Assembly (NCBI RefSeq): GCF_000430705.1
Contig: NZ_AUMN01000003.1
Location: 186,001 to 250,000, forward strand
Source: Arthrobacter castelli DSM 16402
Lineage (GTDB): Bacteria; Actinomycetota; Actinomycetes; Actinomycetales; Micrococcaceae
DNA length: 64,000 bases
Direction: 5' to 3'
A program made the position numbers and the translations under genes. Under the pieces are notes generated by a model. It did not search any database. It saw only the letters and a list, made by a program, of their open reading frames with translations, and had not been told where the DNA came from. Shown here piece after piece: positions 62,383-64,000 of the stretch (the stretch's first letter is position 1; every line of letters starts with the position of its first letter).

Positions 62383-63798
62383 ATGACCAATCTCGCCACA
62401 CGGATAGGCCGTTCGCTGGCCAGCATGAGGGTGCGCATTGTCGCCGTCGTCGTGATTTTGCTGCTGTTCTCATCTGCTGGCTCGGTGCTGCTGCTGCGGG
62501 TGGTGCTGTTTGAACGCCTGGATACCGAAATCAAGGTAGGGCTCGATGCGGAGGCTGAGGAGTTCCAGCTGCTGAGCGAGGGTACCAATCCGCGCACCGG
62601 AAAGCCGTTCGGCAACGATCTGGAAGCGCTGTTCGATGTCTACTTCTCTCGTGAGGTCCCGGACGAGGGTGAAACCCTGCTGGCGTTCATCGGCGGAGAA
62701 TTGTACGAATCGCGCCGGGATCGCACTGCTGCACATCCCGGACAAATCCAGGGCGCGATCGACTATTGGACGTCGCTGGAGAAAACCAAACGCGGCGCAC
62801 TGGACACACCGGCCGGGCATGTCCGCTATGTAGCCATACCGGTGACCGGCGAACCGAACGACGGGTTGTTCGTCGTGGCGAACTTCCCTGCCTACGAACG
62901 CAGCGAAATTGACGACGCCGTGCAGTCGCAGATCATTGTGCAAGCCGTGACGCTGACCGTGGCTTCGCTGCTGGGGCTGCTGCTGGCCGGACGCGTGCTG
63001 CGGCCTTTGCGGTCCCTTGCCACAACGGCCCGCAACATCTCTGATACGGATTTGACCAGGCGCATCGAAGTGCGTGGCAACGACGAAGCCTCTCAGATTG
63101 CGGCCTCCTTCAACGACATGCTCGGCAGGTTGGAACAGGCGTTCACGGCTCAACGGCAATTCCTGGACGACACCAGCCACGAACTGCGCTCGCCGCTGAC
63201 GGTGATCCGCGGCCACATTGAGCTGATCGAACTCGATGAGACTGCTGAAGACCGGGCGGAGACGGTGGCGCTGGTCACCGATGAGATCGACCGGATGGAC
63301 AAGATCGTATCGGACCTGTTCCTGCTGGCCCGTGCCGAACAACCCGACTTCCTGGAGACTGAGCGGGTCGATCTGCGGACTCTGATCCAGGACGTGCACC
63401 GCAAAGCGACGGCGCTTGCCTCGCGGGACTGGCAGCTGCAGTTGCCGGCAGAGACGGCCATTACGGCAGACCGCCACAGGATTACCCAGGCCATGCTGCA
63501 GTTGGCGGAGAACGCCGTGAAATTCACTGGGGACGACGCCGGTATCCAGCTTGGTGCGTCCGTCGCCGGAGATGACGTTGTGTTCTGGATCCAGGACACC
63601 GGCCCGGGCGTATCAACCGCGGACGCCGAGATGATCTTCAACCGCTTCAAGCAGGGAACGTCCCCGCAGCGCAAGCAAGGGGCGGGACTGGGGCTGTCCA
63701 TTGTCTCGGCGATCGCCGAAGCCCACGGCGGCAGCGTGCGGTTGGCGTCGTCCGAGGTGGGGGCCCGCTTCGAAATGACCATCCCGCGCAGCGGCTGA
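62383..63798 (+). CDS. Membrane sensor histidine kinase without an adjacent regulator in the window
   Basis: A 471-residue kinase: TM1 about 19-40, extracytoplasmic domain of about 145 residues (LDTEIKVGLDAEAEEFQ), TM2 about 187-205, HAMP, His 266 in LDDTSHELRSPLTVIRGH, NAVKFTGDD as N-box and GAGLGLSIVSAIAEAHGG. Its kinase core is clearly paralogous to the sensor at 39.8-41.5 kb. A -10-like TACGCT ends seven bases before ATG 62383, so it may be leaderless. A strong hairpin follows the stop. No response regulator is upstream; one might lie beyond the window. Confidence 0.92.
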   Translation: MTNLATRIGRSLASMRVRIVAVVVILLLFSSAGSVLLLRVVLFERLDTEIKVGLDAEAEEFQLLSEGTNPRTGKPFGNDLEALFDVYFSREVPDEGETLLAFIGGELYESRRDRTAAHPGQIQGAIDYWTSLEKTKRGALDTPAGHVRYVAIPVTGEPNDGLFVVANFPAYERSEIDDAVQSQIIVQAVTLTVASLLGLLLAGRVLRPLRSLATTARNISDTDLTRRIEVRGNDEASQIAASFNDMLGRLEQAFTAQRQFLDDTSHELRSPLTVIRGHIELIELDETAEDRAETVALVTDEIDRMDKIVSDLFLLARAEQPDFLETERVDLRTLIQDVHRKATALASRDWQLQLPAETAITADRHRITQAMLQLAENAVKFTGDDAGIQLGASVAGDDVVFWIQDTGPGVSTADAEMIFNRFKQGTSPQRKQGAGLGLSIVSAIAEAHGGSVRLASSEVGARFEMTIPRSG

Positions 63799-63804
63799 AT
63801 TCCT

Positions 63805-63833
63805 TTCCGGGCGGAGGGCGCCTCCGCCCGGAA
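63805..63833 (+). terminator. Strong hairpin after the second sensor kinase
   Basis: A perfect 13-base stem (TTCCGGGCGGAGG at 63805-63817, complement at 63821-63833) with loop GCG lies six bases after the stop. No T-run. The remaining 167 bases of the window show no supportable gene. Confidence 0.7.
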
Positions 63834-64000
63834 GTCACTATCTACCGAACGAACCTGCTGATTCTGGCAGAAAGTGCCCATTCGCGGTCGACCCGCCGGA
63901 GGGCTGGATGGTCCTGCGTTTCAGGACTTTGCCTGTCCGCATGCAGCTGTCCGTGCGGGGGTTGGCCTGCTGAACTGGTGGCATGGCAGATCAACCGTTT

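Noticed and set aside
63983-64000. ATG near the window end (MADQPF)
   Set aside because: Only six codons visible, with no ribosome site; cannot be supported as a gene start.

Overview
The window is high-G+C actinobacterial DNA, most likely from an Arthrobacter-like member of the Micrococcales/Micrococcaceae. The support is CIRCE-controlled groES-groEL, the guaB / GuaB3-type / guaA set with SURF1 and DUF3817 genes just before guaA, the cyclo-ligase-galU-rimJ-GlpR block known from mycobacteria and corynebacteria, many GTG starts and several probable leaderless genes. The genus is an inference; no rRNA is present.

Layout. 1-0.8 kb: start of an aconitase on the minus strand. 1.06-2.2 kb: a Vms1/baeRF-like protein. 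2.35-4.6 kb: groES-groEL with two CIRCE operators. 4.7-11.3 kb: an aminotransferase, guaB, a GuaB3-type gene, glpD and a PTS IIA-like protein. 11.4-15 kb: a two-gene ABC exporter whose ATP sites are asymmetric. 15.2-18.6 kb: an ArsR-AHSA1 fusion, an SRPBCC protein, an MFS transporter and two internally deleted pseudogenes. 18.7-25.8 kb: SURF1, DUF3817, guaA and a very large helicase-like protein with eroded ATPase motifs. 25.8-31.8 kb: a SAF/CpaB-like protein, a CIRCE-controlled FmdB/Ruc-type zinc ribbon, 5-formyl-THF cyclo-ligase, galU, rimJ, a GlpR-like protein and an SDR-like protein. 31.8-37 kb: a complete oligopeptide-type ABC importer.

37.1-43 kb: a compact two-component neighbourhood (phosphotransferase-like protein, low-complexity secreted protein, OmpR-type regulator, sensor kinase, exported acidic protein and a divergent metallophosphoesterase). 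Three promoter regions here share TCTCA direct repeats with 11-base periodicity, two of them with an identical TAGAAGTAT element 21 bases downstream. This is the best candidate for an undescribed regulon. 43.1-53.3 kb: tRNA-Ala, two transporters or DinB-type genes, a GAF-ANTAR regulator, an RsmC/RlmG-like methyltransferase, a split ArsR/AHSA1 pair, a stand-alone LigD polymerase domain, a 19-base repeat array, small accessory enzymes and an ECF42-type sigma factor with a YCII partner. 53.3-57 kb: a broken flavin monooxygenase next to a divergent XRE-cupin / His-rich methyltransferase / CPYC flavoprotein module. 57.1-64 kb: a phosphotransferase-fold protein, an AlaX-type editing protein, an Lrp regulator divergent from an MFS exporter, a FemX-like transferase and a second sensor kinase without a regulator in view.

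The long open frames opposite groEL, glpD, guaA and the helicase-like gene were treated as high-G+C shadows. All family names come from reading the translations; no database search was run.
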